A DNA stretch of 12,551 bases, from NCBI GenBank assembly GCA_910583545.1, contig CAJTXM010000024.1:1-12551 (forward strand), given 5' to 3'. Shown here one piece after another: positions 6,576 to 12,495 of the stretch; the stretch's first letter is position 1; each line of letters starts with the position of its first letter. The notes beneath the pieces are model-generated. The model was not told the origin of the DNA. It did not search any database and saw only the letters and a program-made list of their open reading frames with translations. Source of the DNA: an uncultured Christensenella sp. (lineage in GTDB: Bacteria > Bacillota > Clostridia > Christensenellales > Borkfalkiaceae). The translations under genes were made by a program, and so were the position numbers.

Positions 6576-7622
6576 TTATGCTAAAGTAATTTGTCCGTCC
6601 AACAGGTCGGAAATAATGCAAATCACTTCTTGGTCGAAAGCCTTAGCCGCTTCTGCGTTAAGCAGTTCGGTGCAGTCTTCGTCATCATCTGTCGTGCCTA
6701 CGATTTTAGAAACGGTAGGCAACTCGTCCGAGCTTTCGTCAACGCAACTGTCAAACTTACGCATTTCTTCTTCGGACAGTTCTTCGGGTTCTTCGCACTC
6801 GTCAATGTTTTCAAATTCAAGCACAGTATCCAAATCTTCGGCAAGAATAACCTTGTAGCCGTGTTCTACGATTTTATTGATGTAGTCATATACGGCGTGT
6901 TCAGGGATGCCGACGATAGGCACGCGCTCGTCAAGTCCGCAATCTCTGCCTGTAAGCGTTAAGTTCAATTCGTTTGCAAGAGTGGTAGCGTGATCGTTAA
7001 AGGCTTCGTAGAAATCGCCAAGCCGTAAGAGAATTAAAAAACCCTCGTATCGGTCTATCAGCTTTAAGTAAGTCTGATAAAAGACAGATGGCTGTTTGTT
7101 CGGTTTGTTGGCAGATATTACGGGGCTAATTGCCTTTTCGGTCGGTTTTGCCGTATCCGCTATAACTTCCGTTTGCGGCGAATTATCGTTATTTTCTGTC
7201 GTTTCGCCTGTAAGCATATCGAAAATATTAAGTTGCGGCTTGGGAGTGGGTTTAGGCGGAGTGTAAGAAGCTGAGGTAGCGGTGGCTGATTTAGGTTTCG
7301 TCGGCTGATATTCCATGCCGTTTTTGTCATAGAGCTTGCCTATAATATCGTTTTCTTCGAAGTAATGGATCAACCAACCGAACACGATATCGTCTTCAAC
7401 GAACGCACCAGTTTCACCTTTTGCGGCTTGCTGCTTAGCTTGCTCGGTAGCGTACTTGACAAAGCCCGACAAGTCCTTTTTATTCAAAAGCCGTTTGCCG
7501 TCCTTTTCGATAAATACGCCGTTGTTGATTTTTTCTGCAAGGACTTCGCTTGCGTTTTGTTCTAAAAACGTTTTCAACCGCTCTTGTGTATCGCTTTTAG
7601 TTTCAAGATTTAAAGTGACCAT
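6576..7622 (-). CDS. PcfK-like domain fused to MutS domain I, acidic tail
   Basis: A 348-residue protein from the ATG at 7622, chosen because AAGGAG lies at good spacing and because a longer in-frame start at 7820 would overlap the next gene out of frame. Residues about 30-107 resemble PcfK (YATEQAK, GAFVEDDIVFGWLIHYFEE). A low-complexity Pro/Thr/Lys linker follows (108-180). Residues 180-265 match the N-terminal mismatch-recognition domain of MutS: LLRLGDFYEAF, then VPIVGIPEHAVYDYINKIV and GYKVILAED. The Phe-x-Glu mismatch-reading pair is kept (F204, E206). The last 80 residues are strongly acidic. There is no MutS ATPase domain, so it cannot run mismatch repair alone; a DNA-structure sensor, an element-protecting decoy or a polyvalent injected protein are possible. 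It precedes pcfJ in the operon. Confidence 0.8.
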   Translation of the reverse strand: MVTLNLETKSDTQERLKTFLEQNASEVLAEKINNGVFIEKDGKRLLNKKDLSGFVKYATEQAKQQAAKGETGAFVEDDIVFGWLIHYFEENDIIGKLYDKNGMEYQPTKPKSATATSASYTPPKPTPKPQLNIFDMLTGETTENNDNSPQTEVIADTAKPTEKAISPVISANKPNKQPSVFYQTYLKLIDRYEGFLILLRLGDFYEAFNDHATTLANELNLTLTGRDCGLDERVPIVGIPEHAVYDYINKIVEHGYKVILAEDLDTVLEFENIDECEEPEELSEEEMRKFDSCVDESSDELPTVSKIVGTTDDDEDCTELLNAEAAKAFDQEVICIISDLLDGQITLA

Positions 7623-7686
7623 TTCTGTATTTCTCCTTATAGGTTTATAATTTTTTTCTGCAAATAAAAAAAGCCACGTTCCTTTT

Positions 7687-7911
7687 TTAGAACGGGCAAT
7701 CACGCCATAAGCGTTTATATTCGGTATAGGTTTTAATAGGCACGATAACCCAAGTAACGTTAAGTAAGGTTTTATCCGGCGGAGAGTGGGTTTCGTACCA
7801 ACGGATATGAAAGGCGGCAAGCTCGTAAGCGTTCGTTACTATAAAGATTTTCAACTTACTTTTGCCGTGTTTTCGGTAACAGACTTTATAGCCGTAATCA
7901 GTATCCCGCAT
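7687..7911 (-). CDS. hypothetical small protein, 74 aa
   Basis: The start at 7911 is chosen because GGAGA lies eight bases upstream; a further in-frame ATG exists at 7932 with no good ribosome binding site. The 74-residue product (MRDTDYGYKVCYRKHGKSKL at the start) is basic at the N-terminus with a beta-strand KIFIVTN, then helical, ending YTEYKRLWRDCPF. It overlaps the end of the zinc-ribbon gene by 14 bases, so the two are probably translated in a coupled way. I do not recognise a function. Similar small proteins seem familiar from clostridial conjugative elements, but I cannot name the family. Confidence 0.7.
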   Translation of the reverse strand: MRDTDYGYKVCYRKHGKSKLKIFIVTNAYELAAFHIRWYETHSPPDKTLLNVTWVIVPIKTYTEYKRLWRDCPF

Positions 7912-8335
7912 ATAGTTGTTCTCCGTAAGCATCTATACAGTTGCAGGTTTGCAGTAATATGCTTGCTTGTGCGGTTTCGCCCCACCAGGCAAGGCAGACG
8001 GCTCGTTTATCCGTGTCTATCCATATCGCAGGGCCGCCCGTTGCTACGGTTATCCTTACGGACTGATATTCCTTACGGCTGTTTATTATGTATTCGATAT
8101 CATAAGCGTCCGACAAATATTCGTAAAGGTCTATTTGTTCAAGGTCGTATTCGTCTATAAGTTCTTTACAGTGGGGACATATATAAATATTATCGCCGTC
8201 GTCGGTTTCAATTTCTTCGGCGTCGTCTATATTGAAAGTATTTCTGCAATAAGGGCATTTATGTAACTTGCCTTCAACTACGTCGTCTAATTCTTTTGAT
8301 ATGGATAAACACATTTTAAAGTTTTCGTCTTTCAT
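7898..8335 (-). CDS. zinc-ribbon protein of mobile-element type, 145 aa
   Basis: The N-terminal part holds two Cys pairs, CPYC (27-30) and CPHC (53-56), with a 22-residue spacing that fits a zinc ribbon. The rest is a compact domain with YQSVRITVATGGPAIWIDTD and VCLAWWGETA, ending in an acidic/aromatic helix. This second domain looks like one I associate with hypothetical proteins of gut Firmicute conjugative elements. The ATG follows a GGAG and overlaps the stop of the gene upstream (ATGA). A nucleic-acid or protein-binding role is plausible from the ribbon but is inference. Confidence 0.72.
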   Translation of the reverse strand: MKDENFKMCLSISKELDDVVEGKLHKCPYCRNTFNIDDAEEIETDDGDNIYICPHCKELIDEYDLEQIDLYEYLSDAYDIEYIINSRKEYQSVRITVATGGPAIWIDTDKRAVCLAWWGETAQASILLQTCNCIDAYGEQLYAGY

Positions 8336-8793
8336 TTTATTACTCCGTATTTATCGTCTGCATAGTAGGAACAGGTAAAGCCGTTGAATATTGCTGAACA
8401 TAAGATATCCTTGTATTTGACGATATAATATTTCTGACCGCCTTTTTGCCGTTCTTCCAACACTGTTATTTCGTCTATATCACCGTCCAAAGAATTGATA
8501 TGCGCCATTGCCGTAAAAGCTTTACCGTCGCAAAAATGTTCAAGGTCTGATATGTCCTTTAAAGGCGTAGGTGTTTCAAGCGTTCCCATAGAATAGTCGT
8601 AATTGTAATATTCCGCATAAGCGCAGGTGTTTAATGCGTTTGTCAAATGTGCCGCTAAATATAAGCTGTCGTCGTCGATTTTGGACTTGATAAACTCTTT
8701 CAGTGTTTCATAAGTCGTTATATCGTCGTGGGTTTGCATAAGTTCTTCGACTGCGGCATTAAAGCCTTTTTGATAAAGTTCTAAAATAGTCAT
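8332..8793 (-). CDS. hypothetical protein, 153 aa
   Basis: An acidic 153-residue protein. The first 60 residues are helical (LYQKGFNAAVEELMQTH), the middle is rich in Tyr and Asp, and the C-terminal half looks beta-rich (ITVLEERQKGGQKYYIVKY). No known motif is seen. AAGGAAAG in the tail of the upstream gene serves as ribosome binding site and its stop overlaps the next start by ATGA. Function unknown. Confidence 0.72.
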   Translation of the reverse strand: MTILELYQKGFNAAVEELMQTHDDITTYETLKEFIKSKIDDDSLYLAAHLTNALNTCAYAEYYNYDYSMGTLETPTPLKDISDLEHFCDGKAFTAMAHINSLDGDIDEITVLEERQKGGQKYYIVKYKDILCSAIFNGFTCSYYADDKYGVIK

Positions 8794-8797
8794 TTGA

Positions 8798-9088
8798 TTA
8801 CTTTCCTTGTATAGTTAAATAAAATTCGTCTAAGATATCGTACTTACTTTTGTTTTTAAGATTATTCCAGTGCTTTGCAACGTGGTCGCAGAGTGAGCCG
8901 AGAGGGGTTCGGTTATCATCGCTTAAATAGCAGTTTTGGACTACTGCGACGTAATTTAAAAGTTCGGTAATTCCAAATCTTTTATCTAAGCCGTTATACA
9001 GTCCGGTATGGAATATATAAGCTTGTGAACCGAATTTAAAGTTATAAACTTCGTTATCGTAATGGATATAAAAATTAATATCTTTCAA
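8798..9088 (-). CDS. hypothetical small protein with TTG start, 96 aa
   Basis: The start codon is TTG at 9088, about ten bases after the GGAG in the end of the upstream gene; no in-frame ATG lies near the ribosome binding site. The 96-residue product begins MKDINFYIHYDNEVYNFKFG and ends in a helix NKSKYDILDEFYLTIQGK. The pattern (beta hairpin, then helices with GITELLNYVAVVQ) suggests a small globular protein. Its gene is 4 bases from its upstream neighbour and 4 from the next. Not recognised; no function can be given. Confidence 0.7.
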   Translation of the reverse strand: MKDINFYIHYDNEVYNFKFGSQAYIFHTGLYNGLDKRFGITELLNYVAVVQNCYLSDDNRTPLGSLCDHVAKHWNNLKNKSKYDILDEFYLTIQGK

Positions 9089-9092
9089 TGTT

Positions 9093-9419
9093 TTAATCTC
9101 CTATAATTTCTTTTTTGGTCAAGGTAATAGATGAATAACGGCACCCGTAATCATCACTGACTTTCCAGTATAAATCACGTTCGCCGTTATCTTTTATATT
9201 TGTATTACATTCAAGGGTAAAGCCCTCGTTTACTTCGCCGTTCTCGTCAAAGACTTCAGAGCCTACCCAGCTTATATCTGCGTCGCATTCGTCTTCGATT
9301 AACCTATTATATTTTTCTTTTGCGGCAGAGTAAGATTTGTAAAGGTAGTAGTCTATGCCGTTACCGTCCTCGGTCGTCCATTCGAGCATAACTACGTAAA
9401 TTGTGTTTTTGTCTTTCAT
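9093..9419 (-). CDS. hypothetical acidic protein, 108 aa
   Basis: A 108-residue acidic protein starting at the ATG at 9419 after AAAGGAG. It opens with a beta strand and KSYSAAKEKYNRLIEDE, a shape seen in many small phage and plasmid proteins, and ends with beta-rich YWKVSDDYGCRYSSITLTKKE. There is no membrane segment or metal site. Its high acidity would allow a DNA-mimic function, but nothing here proves it. Tightly packed in the operon. Confidence 0.72.
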   Translation of the reverse strand: MKDKNTIYVVMLEWTTEDGNGIDYYLYKSYSAAKEKYNRLIEDECDADISWVGSEVFDENGEVNEGFTLECNTNIKDNGERDLYWKVSDDYGCRYSSITLTKKEIIGD

Positions 9420-9423
9420 TTTT

Positions 9424-9792
9424 TTAAGCTCCTTTTAATAATTGATGAATAGCAAATTGTAAAACGGGCAGAGAGTAATATTTACTACTTCCACCCGTAT
9501 AGTCTTTTTCATTTTTAGCTGTTCTTATAAGCACGCTGTTATACCATTCGTTACGGAAAAACCGTACGTCGCTTATGGATAGGTAAATAAAATTACCGTC
9601 GCTGCTCTTTATGAACGCCGAAAAGCAGTAGTGGTTTCTGAGTGCGCTAACGAACGTCCAACCATTTTCCTTGCAGAGCGATTTCAAGTAGTTAATGTAT
9701 TTCGTCTGAAAGGTTTTATAGTCTTCGCCCGTATAAACGCCTGTGCTGAATTCATAGTTTAAGTATTTCTTTAATTCGCTTAATTTAGCCAT
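9424..9792 (-). CDS. hypothetical protein, 122 aa
   Basis: The ATG at 9792 is preferred because AAGGTG lies at proper spacing; a GTG at 9801 in the same frame would overlap that site. The 122-residue product starts MAKLSELKKYLNYEFSTG, with a helical N-terminus, a central WTFVSALRNHYCFSAFI strand region, and a conserved-looking LSISDVRFFRNEWYNSVLIRT stretch split by a short loop. It ends with a helix LPVLQFAIHQLL. I associate such proteins with clostridial conjugative elements but know no function. Confidence 0.72.
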   Translation of the reverse strand: MAKLSELKKYLNYEFSTGVYTGEDYKTFQTKYINYLKSLCKENGWTFVSALRNHYCFSAFIKSSDGNFIYLSISDVRFFRNEWYNSVLIRTAKNEKDYTGGSSKYYSLPVLQFAIHQLLKGA

Positions 9793-9802
9793 AGCGTTCA
9801 CC

Positions 9803-9889
9803 TTAACCTATTCTTTTAATTCCGCCGCCGAAGCTTTTAACGGTTATGCTGCCTAATTCACTGCAACAGTCGTCGTCTATGTTCCAGAC
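9803..9889 (-). other. in-frame tail beyond the stop of the gene at 9890-10216
   Basis: After the TAA of the upstream gene the same frame stays open for 28 codons (VWNIDDDCCSELG, then SITVKSFGGGIKRIG) before a second TAA at 9803-9805. The sequence looks protein-like, and I recall a similar SE-F/L-G-x-x-x-V-x-SFGGGI-R ending from related mobile-element proteins. It is best read as the lost C-terminus of that gene after a sense-to-stop change. An independent gene is unlikely, because no start with a ribosome binding site is present. Confidence 0.6.
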
Positions 9890-10216
9890 TTAAGCAAGTA
9901 TTGTGTGCATATTGCCTTGCGAATAAATTAAATATTCCCATTCGTCGGGATAGTCGCTGACAAACACGAAATCATACAGTTCACCGAATTCGGTGTATTC
10001 GTGGGTAATAGCGTAAACTTTGCAGTTATACTTTTGCTCGATTTCACGCATCTTCTTTTCTATTTCGGGTTCCTGATAAACCCAGAAGCCTGCATAGTTT
10101 TCATAGAAACATACTTGATCGTTTTCTTTGAAACCGTCTATGTAGGGTTTGAAGATATTCATAGTTTTAAGAATATCCACAGCTTTTTCTTTCTTTTTTT
10201 CGATAGTTACGTTCAT
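9890..10216 (-). CDS. hypothetical protein, probably C-terminally truncated, 108 aa
   Basis: The 108-residue product begins MNVTIEKKKEKAVDILKTMN and carries NDQVCFYENYAGFWVYQE, a charged helix EIEKKMREIEQKYNCKVYAI, and GELYDFVFVSDYPDEWEYLI. The domain looks like a small mobile-element protein of unknown function. AAGGAGG lies in the end of the upstream small gene, eight bases or so before the ATG. The stop at 9890-9892 is followed in frame by 28 sensible codons, so the original protein was probably about 137 residues and this copy may be damaged. Without the tail the fold may be unstable. Confidence 0.68.
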   Translation of the reverse strand: MNVTIEKKKEKAVDILKTMNIFKPYIDGFKENDQVCFYENYAGFWVYQEPEIEKKMREIEQKYNCKVYAITHEYTEFGELYDFVFVSDYPDEWEYLIYSQGNMHTILA

Positions 10217-10219
10217 TGT

Positions 10220-10348
10220 TTAATCCTCCTTAAATTCATTATTGTTGTAATAATCGTTTTCTTCTTCGAACGTGTAGAACAACGGGTCAGTGTCACCGCA
10301 ACGTCCGTCACATCTGCCGTTTAAGATACAGGTATCGCATATACTCAT
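10220..10348 (-). CDS. very small Cys-rich protein, 42 aa
   Basis: A 42-residue gene (MSICDTCILNGRCDGRCGDT, then an acidic, Asn-rich tail EEENDYYNNNEF) with a perfect AAGGAGG at good spacing. Four cysteines, C4-x2-C7-x5-C13-x3-C17, fit a small metal-binding knuckle. Its stop is three bases before the next ATG and its last codons supply that gene's ribosome binding site. It is easily missed because of its length. A regulator or anti-defence peptide are options, but no function is shown. Confidence 0.7.
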   Translation of the reverse strand: MSICDTCILNGRCDGRCGDTDPLFYTFEEENDYYNNNEFKED

Positions 10349-10392
10349 AACTTAACCTCCTTGTTTTGTTTAGTAATAATAACTATTCTCAT
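10345..10392 (-). CDS. possible 15-residue leader peptide
   Basis: ATG at 10392 lies ten bases after GGAGG and codes for MRIVIITKQNKEVKL, with its TGA overlapping the ATG of the Cys-rich gene (ATGA). It may couple translation between neighbours or be a remnant of a longer gene. With so few codons the call is weak. Confidence 0.35.
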   Translation of the reverse strand: MRIVIITKQNKEVKL

Positions 10393-10394
10393 AG

Positions 10395-10628
10395 TTATAC
10401 AACCTCCGTAAAATCGTCTATATAAATCTTTTCGGGTATCGGTCTGCCGTACTCGAAGTAAGTCCAACCGTCTAAGTCAAAAAGATCAAAGGTATCTATC
10501 GTATGATGACCTTGACAACAGATATTTACGGTTATCTTTCCTTCTTCTCTATTGAGCTCTATGATATTGAAAGTAACGTAACAGTCGTTGATAAATGCTT
10601 TGTTTTCATACATAAATTCTTTACACAT
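10395..10628 (-). CDS. hypothetical small protein, 77 aa
   Basis: The ATG at 10628 is favoured because AGGGAG lies nine bases upstream; the ATG at 10634 is only three bases from that site. The product begins MCKEFMYENKAFINDCYVTF and contains beta strands (GKITVNICCQG) and an acidic aromatic end (DLFDLDGWTYFEYG, PEKIYIDDFTEVV). It has no recognisable motif. It is the second gene of the operon, eight to fourteen bases after the previous stop. Function unknown. Confidence 0.68.
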   Translation of the reverse strand: MCKEFMYENKAFINDCYVTFNIIELNREEGKITVNICCQGHHTIDTFDLFDLDGWTYFEYGRPIPEKIYIDDFTEVV

Positions 10629-10642
10629 TGACATTTACTCCC

Positions 10643-10942
10643 TTAAATAAGTTTGAACCAGATAAAATAGGTAACACAGATTTCACGGGTTTCTATACCT
10701 ACTTTGTCTGTCTTTGAAGCGTTCATTACTTCAAACTCGACTGTGTGAAATTCGTAATAAGTTGTTGAGTATTCGCCTTCGGTTATAGGGCGCTTTATAC
10801 AATCTTCGAAAACCCTGATATAAGGATTTCCTTTTTTGCTTATGCTCGGTATATATAAATTTTTATCGTCTATATAACCGACACCCGACACTTTACTTTC
10901 ACTTCTTCCAGCCTTTGAAACCGAAAAAACTACTTTGTTCAT
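10643..10942 (-). CDS. hypothetical small protein, first gene of the operon, 99 aa
   Basis: The 99-residue product begins MNKVVFSVSKAGRSESKVSG, is beta-rich and basic in its first half, and ends with a beta-rich tail (EICVTYFIWFKLI). AAAGGAG lies about nine bases before the ATG. It is the most upstream gene of the minus-strand operon, which starts after a structured gene-free region. No known domain is seen and no function can be assigned. Confidence 0.68.
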   Translation of the reverse strand: MNKVVFSVSKAGRSESKVSGVGYIDDKNLYIPSISKKGNPYIRVFEDCIKRPITEGEYSTTYYEFHTVEFEVMNASKTDKVGIETREICVTYFIWFKLI

Positions 10943-11001
10943 TTGCTAAAACTCCTTTCGTTTTTTTTGTCTTTCGACGGGCCAGCCGCAAACGGAAAGC
11001 C

Positions 11002-11007
11002 ATTATA
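11002..11007 (-). promoter_or_regulatory. possible -10 of the long minus-strand operon
   Basis: TATAAT on the minus strand sits about 60 bases before the first gene of the operon. The -35 position has only a T-rich match (CATTTT at 17 bp), so the promoter would be weak or activator-dependent. Confidence 0.35.
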
Positions 11008-11036
11008 TTTATGATTTAATAGTAAAAATGCTCTGC

Positions 11037-11073
11037 TGCAAGGGCTACGTCAGTAGTGCATTTTACCCTTGCA
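11037..11073. repeat. 8-bp perfect inverted repeat with 21-nt loop
   Basis: TGCAAGGG (11037-11044) and CCCTTGCA (11066-11073) form an 8-bp stem. The right arm overlaps TTGCAATAGA (11069-11078), a 10-mer that recurs at 12487-12496 just before the tRNA fragment. Confidence 0.7.
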
Positions 11074-11147
11074 ATAGAGTGGGTTTTCGTTTAGGCTACA
11101 GCCCCCGAAAGAAAAAATCTTTGCGTAATATTATTTTAGAAAATGAA

Positions 11148-11200
11148 CTTCCCCCAACGGTTCATAGGCTGGAAACCTAATGTGAACAGTTAGGGGAAAG
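11148..11200. repeat. long imperfect hairpin with an alternative pairing
   Basis: The outer arms CTTCCCC and GGGGAAAG, then AAC/GTT, GTTCA/TGAAC and AGG/CCT, pair to about 17 bp with two mismatches and a few bulges. GTTCAT at 11160-11165 can instead pair with ATGAAC at 11143-11148, so two exclusive folds are possible. Confidence 0.7.
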
Positions 11201-11396
11201 GTTAGATAGATTTAGGTTTTGGAATTTTGTGAATAAGCAATAAATTATTTTTGGAAAAATGTGTGGGAATAGTTTTGGGTTATTTGGAAAAATTGTACGA
11301 ATGAGTAACCATTTATATTGAAGGTTGCAAGACAAATAGGTAAAACAGTGTATATAAAACTTGTAAAAAATTTCTAAAAAATATGCCTGTGGGGAA

Positions 11397-11425
11397 TTGA
11401 CTTTTATCTCATTTTGGCATATAAT
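11397..11425 (+). promoter_or_regulatory. near-consensus promoter of the Abi locus
   Basis: TTGACT (11397-11402) and TATAAT (11420-11425) are separated by exactly 17 bp, the best promoter in the window. The predicted transcription start, near 11432, is a few bases before the hairpin leader. An ATG at 11397 would lie inside this promoter, which argues against a start there. Confidence 0.85.
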
Positions 11426-11431
11426 AATATT

Positions 11432-11480
11432 AACAGAACCTCGCACGCCTCTTTACAATGCGTACCACGCGAGGTCATTT
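11432..11480 (+). ncRNA. candidate AbiF-associated hairpin RNA
   Basis: Directly after the promoter, ACCTCGC (11438-11444) pairs perfectly with GCGAGGT (11469-11475), and the adjacent ACGC (11445-11448) pairs with GCGT (11460-11463). This leaves an apical loop of about eleven bases and a one-sided ACCAC bulge. No terminator follows, so the RNA continues into the Abi gene. AbiF genes have been reported to be associated with a conserved upstream non-coding RNA acting as RNA antitoxin; position and shape fit that, but identity is inferred. Confidence 0.6.
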
Positions 11481-11501
11481 AATTATCAGGACAATTTACG
11501 A

Positions 11502-12386
11502 ATGGTAAAAAAGCATCAAGAACCGTTAGGCGTTTTGCAGCAGGTTGAGAATCTGAAAAATCTCGGTCTTAAAATCGACGATGAAGAAAGGGCTATAGAA
11601 TTTTTAAATAATGTTTCCTATTTTCGGTTGATAAAAGCCTTCGGGATAAAAGAAAAAAATTCTAATTTCCCCGAGGGAATAACTTTTGAAAATATTAAAG
11701 GTCTGTACATATTTAACGCAAAACTACGGCACTTGCTCTTTGCACAGTTGGAAAAGGTAGAGGTTAATTTGCGTTGCAGAATAGCAAATTATTTCTCTTG
11801 CAAGTACGGCATTTTCGGATACAAAGACGCAAACAATTTCAGGGTGCCTGAATATCACGCAAAGTTTTTGGCTGATATTGAAATAGAAATTAAGCGCAAT
11901 AATAAGGCGGCGTTCGTAAGAAATTTCAAAGATAATTATGAGGGTGGCGATTTGCCTTTCTACGCTCTTGTAGAGTTGTTCAGCTTTGGAATGCTGTCAA
12001 AATTCTTTAAAAATATGAAGAATAGCGATAAGAAAGAAATTGCTAAATCATACGGCATCGGTTATACGTTTTTGGAAAGTTGGTTTGAACATTTGGCATT
12101 TGTGAGAAATATTTGCGCACATTACGGCAGACTATATAACAGTAATTTAAGTATAAGGCCCATTCTATATAAGCAATATACAGAATTAGGAGTAAGTTCA
12201 TTGCGTGTTTTTGCATCGTTAATTTGTCTTAAACACCTACTGCCAAATGATGAGCATTGGCAAAAATTTATTGTTAAAGTTAGTTTGCTGGTAGAAGATT
12301 TTCCTTGCGTTAATCCTGCTTTTATGGGTTTCCCAGATAAAGATTGGGAAATCATTCTTTCAAAATCAATAGAAGAATTGAATTAA
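11502..12386 (+). CDS. abortive-infection protein of the AbiD/AbiF (Abi_2) family
   Basis: The 294-residue protein starts at the ATG at 11502 (MVKKHQEPLGVLQQVENLKN), with AGGA upstream; an in-frame ATG at 11397 would lie in the promoter. Family motifs are clear: VSYFRLIKAFG (38-48), KLRHLLFAQLEKVEVNLR (74-91), PFYALVELFSFGMLSKFF (152-169), and the HEPN-type RNase motif R202-x4-H207 in VRNICAHYGRLYN. It ends FMGFPDKDWEIIL. Full length is typical. HEPN proteins of this family cleave RNA and stop growth or phage infection; AbiF is described as a toxin held in check by an RNA. The hairpin between promoter and gene fits this. It lies next to the attachment site as cargo, on the strand opposite to the operon, with a possible terminator at 12428-12484. 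Confidence 0.9.
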   Translation: MVKKHQEPLGVLQQVENLKNLGLKIDDEERAIEFLNNVSYFRLIKAFGIKEKNSNFPEGITFENIKGLYIFNAKLRHLLFAQLEKVEVNLRCRIANYFSCKYGIFGYKDANNFRVPEYHAKFLADIEIEIKRNNKAAFVRNFKDNYEGGDLPFYALVELFSFGMLSKFFKNMKNSDKKEIAKSYGIGYTFLESWFEHLAFVRNICAHYGRLYNSNLSIRPILYKQYTELGVSSLRVFASLICLKHLLPNDEHWQKFIVKVSLLVEDFPCVNPAFMGFPDKDWEIILSKSIEELN

Positions 12387-12399
12387 TATTGATTTTCTG

Positions 12400-12418
12400 T
12401 TTGTTGAAATTTGTTGAA
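12400..12418 (+). repeat. direct repeats TTTGTTGAA near the attachment site
   Basis: TTTGTTGAA occurs at 12400-12408 and 12410-12418, ten bases apart start to start (one helical turn). Closely phased direct repeats near an attachment site resemble arm-type integrase sites, though no integrase is visible to support this. Confidence 0.5.
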
Positions 12419-12427
12419 CACAAAAAT

Positions 12428-12484
12428 ATACACAATATATAGTGAAATTTAAATTATAAAACCACTATATATTGTGTATTTTGC
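12428..12484. terminator. 17-bp perfect inverted repeat after the Abi gene
   Basis: ATACACAATATATAGTG (12428-12444) is mirrored perfectly by CACTATATATTGTGTAT (12463-12479), with an 18-base AT-rich loop, then TTTTG. This can serve as a terminator for the Abi gene. The AT-rich stem and the position 16 bases before the tRNA fragment also allow a recombination-related role. Confidence 0.55.
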
Positions 12485-12495
12485 TGTTGCAATAG

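Larger units (their letters stand above)
10970..11396. other. gene-free structured region: operon leader or oriT-like candidate
   Basis: About 430 bases without a convincing gene between the operon start and the Abi promoter. The left part (10970-11210) holds several inverted repeats: CTTTC/GAAAG around 10972-10999, TGCAAGGG/CCCTTGCA (11037-11044 with 11066-11073), TTTCG/CGAAA enclosing GGCT/AGCC near 11085-11111, and a long imperfect hairpin at 11148-11200. The right part (11201-11396) is AT-rich with TTTGGAAAAAT repeated at 11250 and 11283, 33 bp apart. Inverted repeats next to a mobile-element operon fit a transfer origin or regulated leader, but no nick site could be recognised. Confidence 0.5.

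Noticed and set aside
6591..6962. Plus-strand open frames opposite the PcfK/MutS-like gene
   Set aside because: They are antisense shadows of a gene with clear domain matches; one is an artefact of the acidic tail read backwards as Ser-rich sequence.
7623..7820. Longer 414-residue start for the PcfK/MutS-like protein
   Set aside because: The extra 66 residues overlap the neighbouring gene in another frame and lack a ribosome binding site; AAGGAG favours 7622.
11177..11446. Minus-strand open frame of 89 codons
   Set aside because: It overlaps the Abi promoter, the hairpin leader and the long palindrome, lacks a ribosome binding site, and is AT-driven low-complexity sequence.
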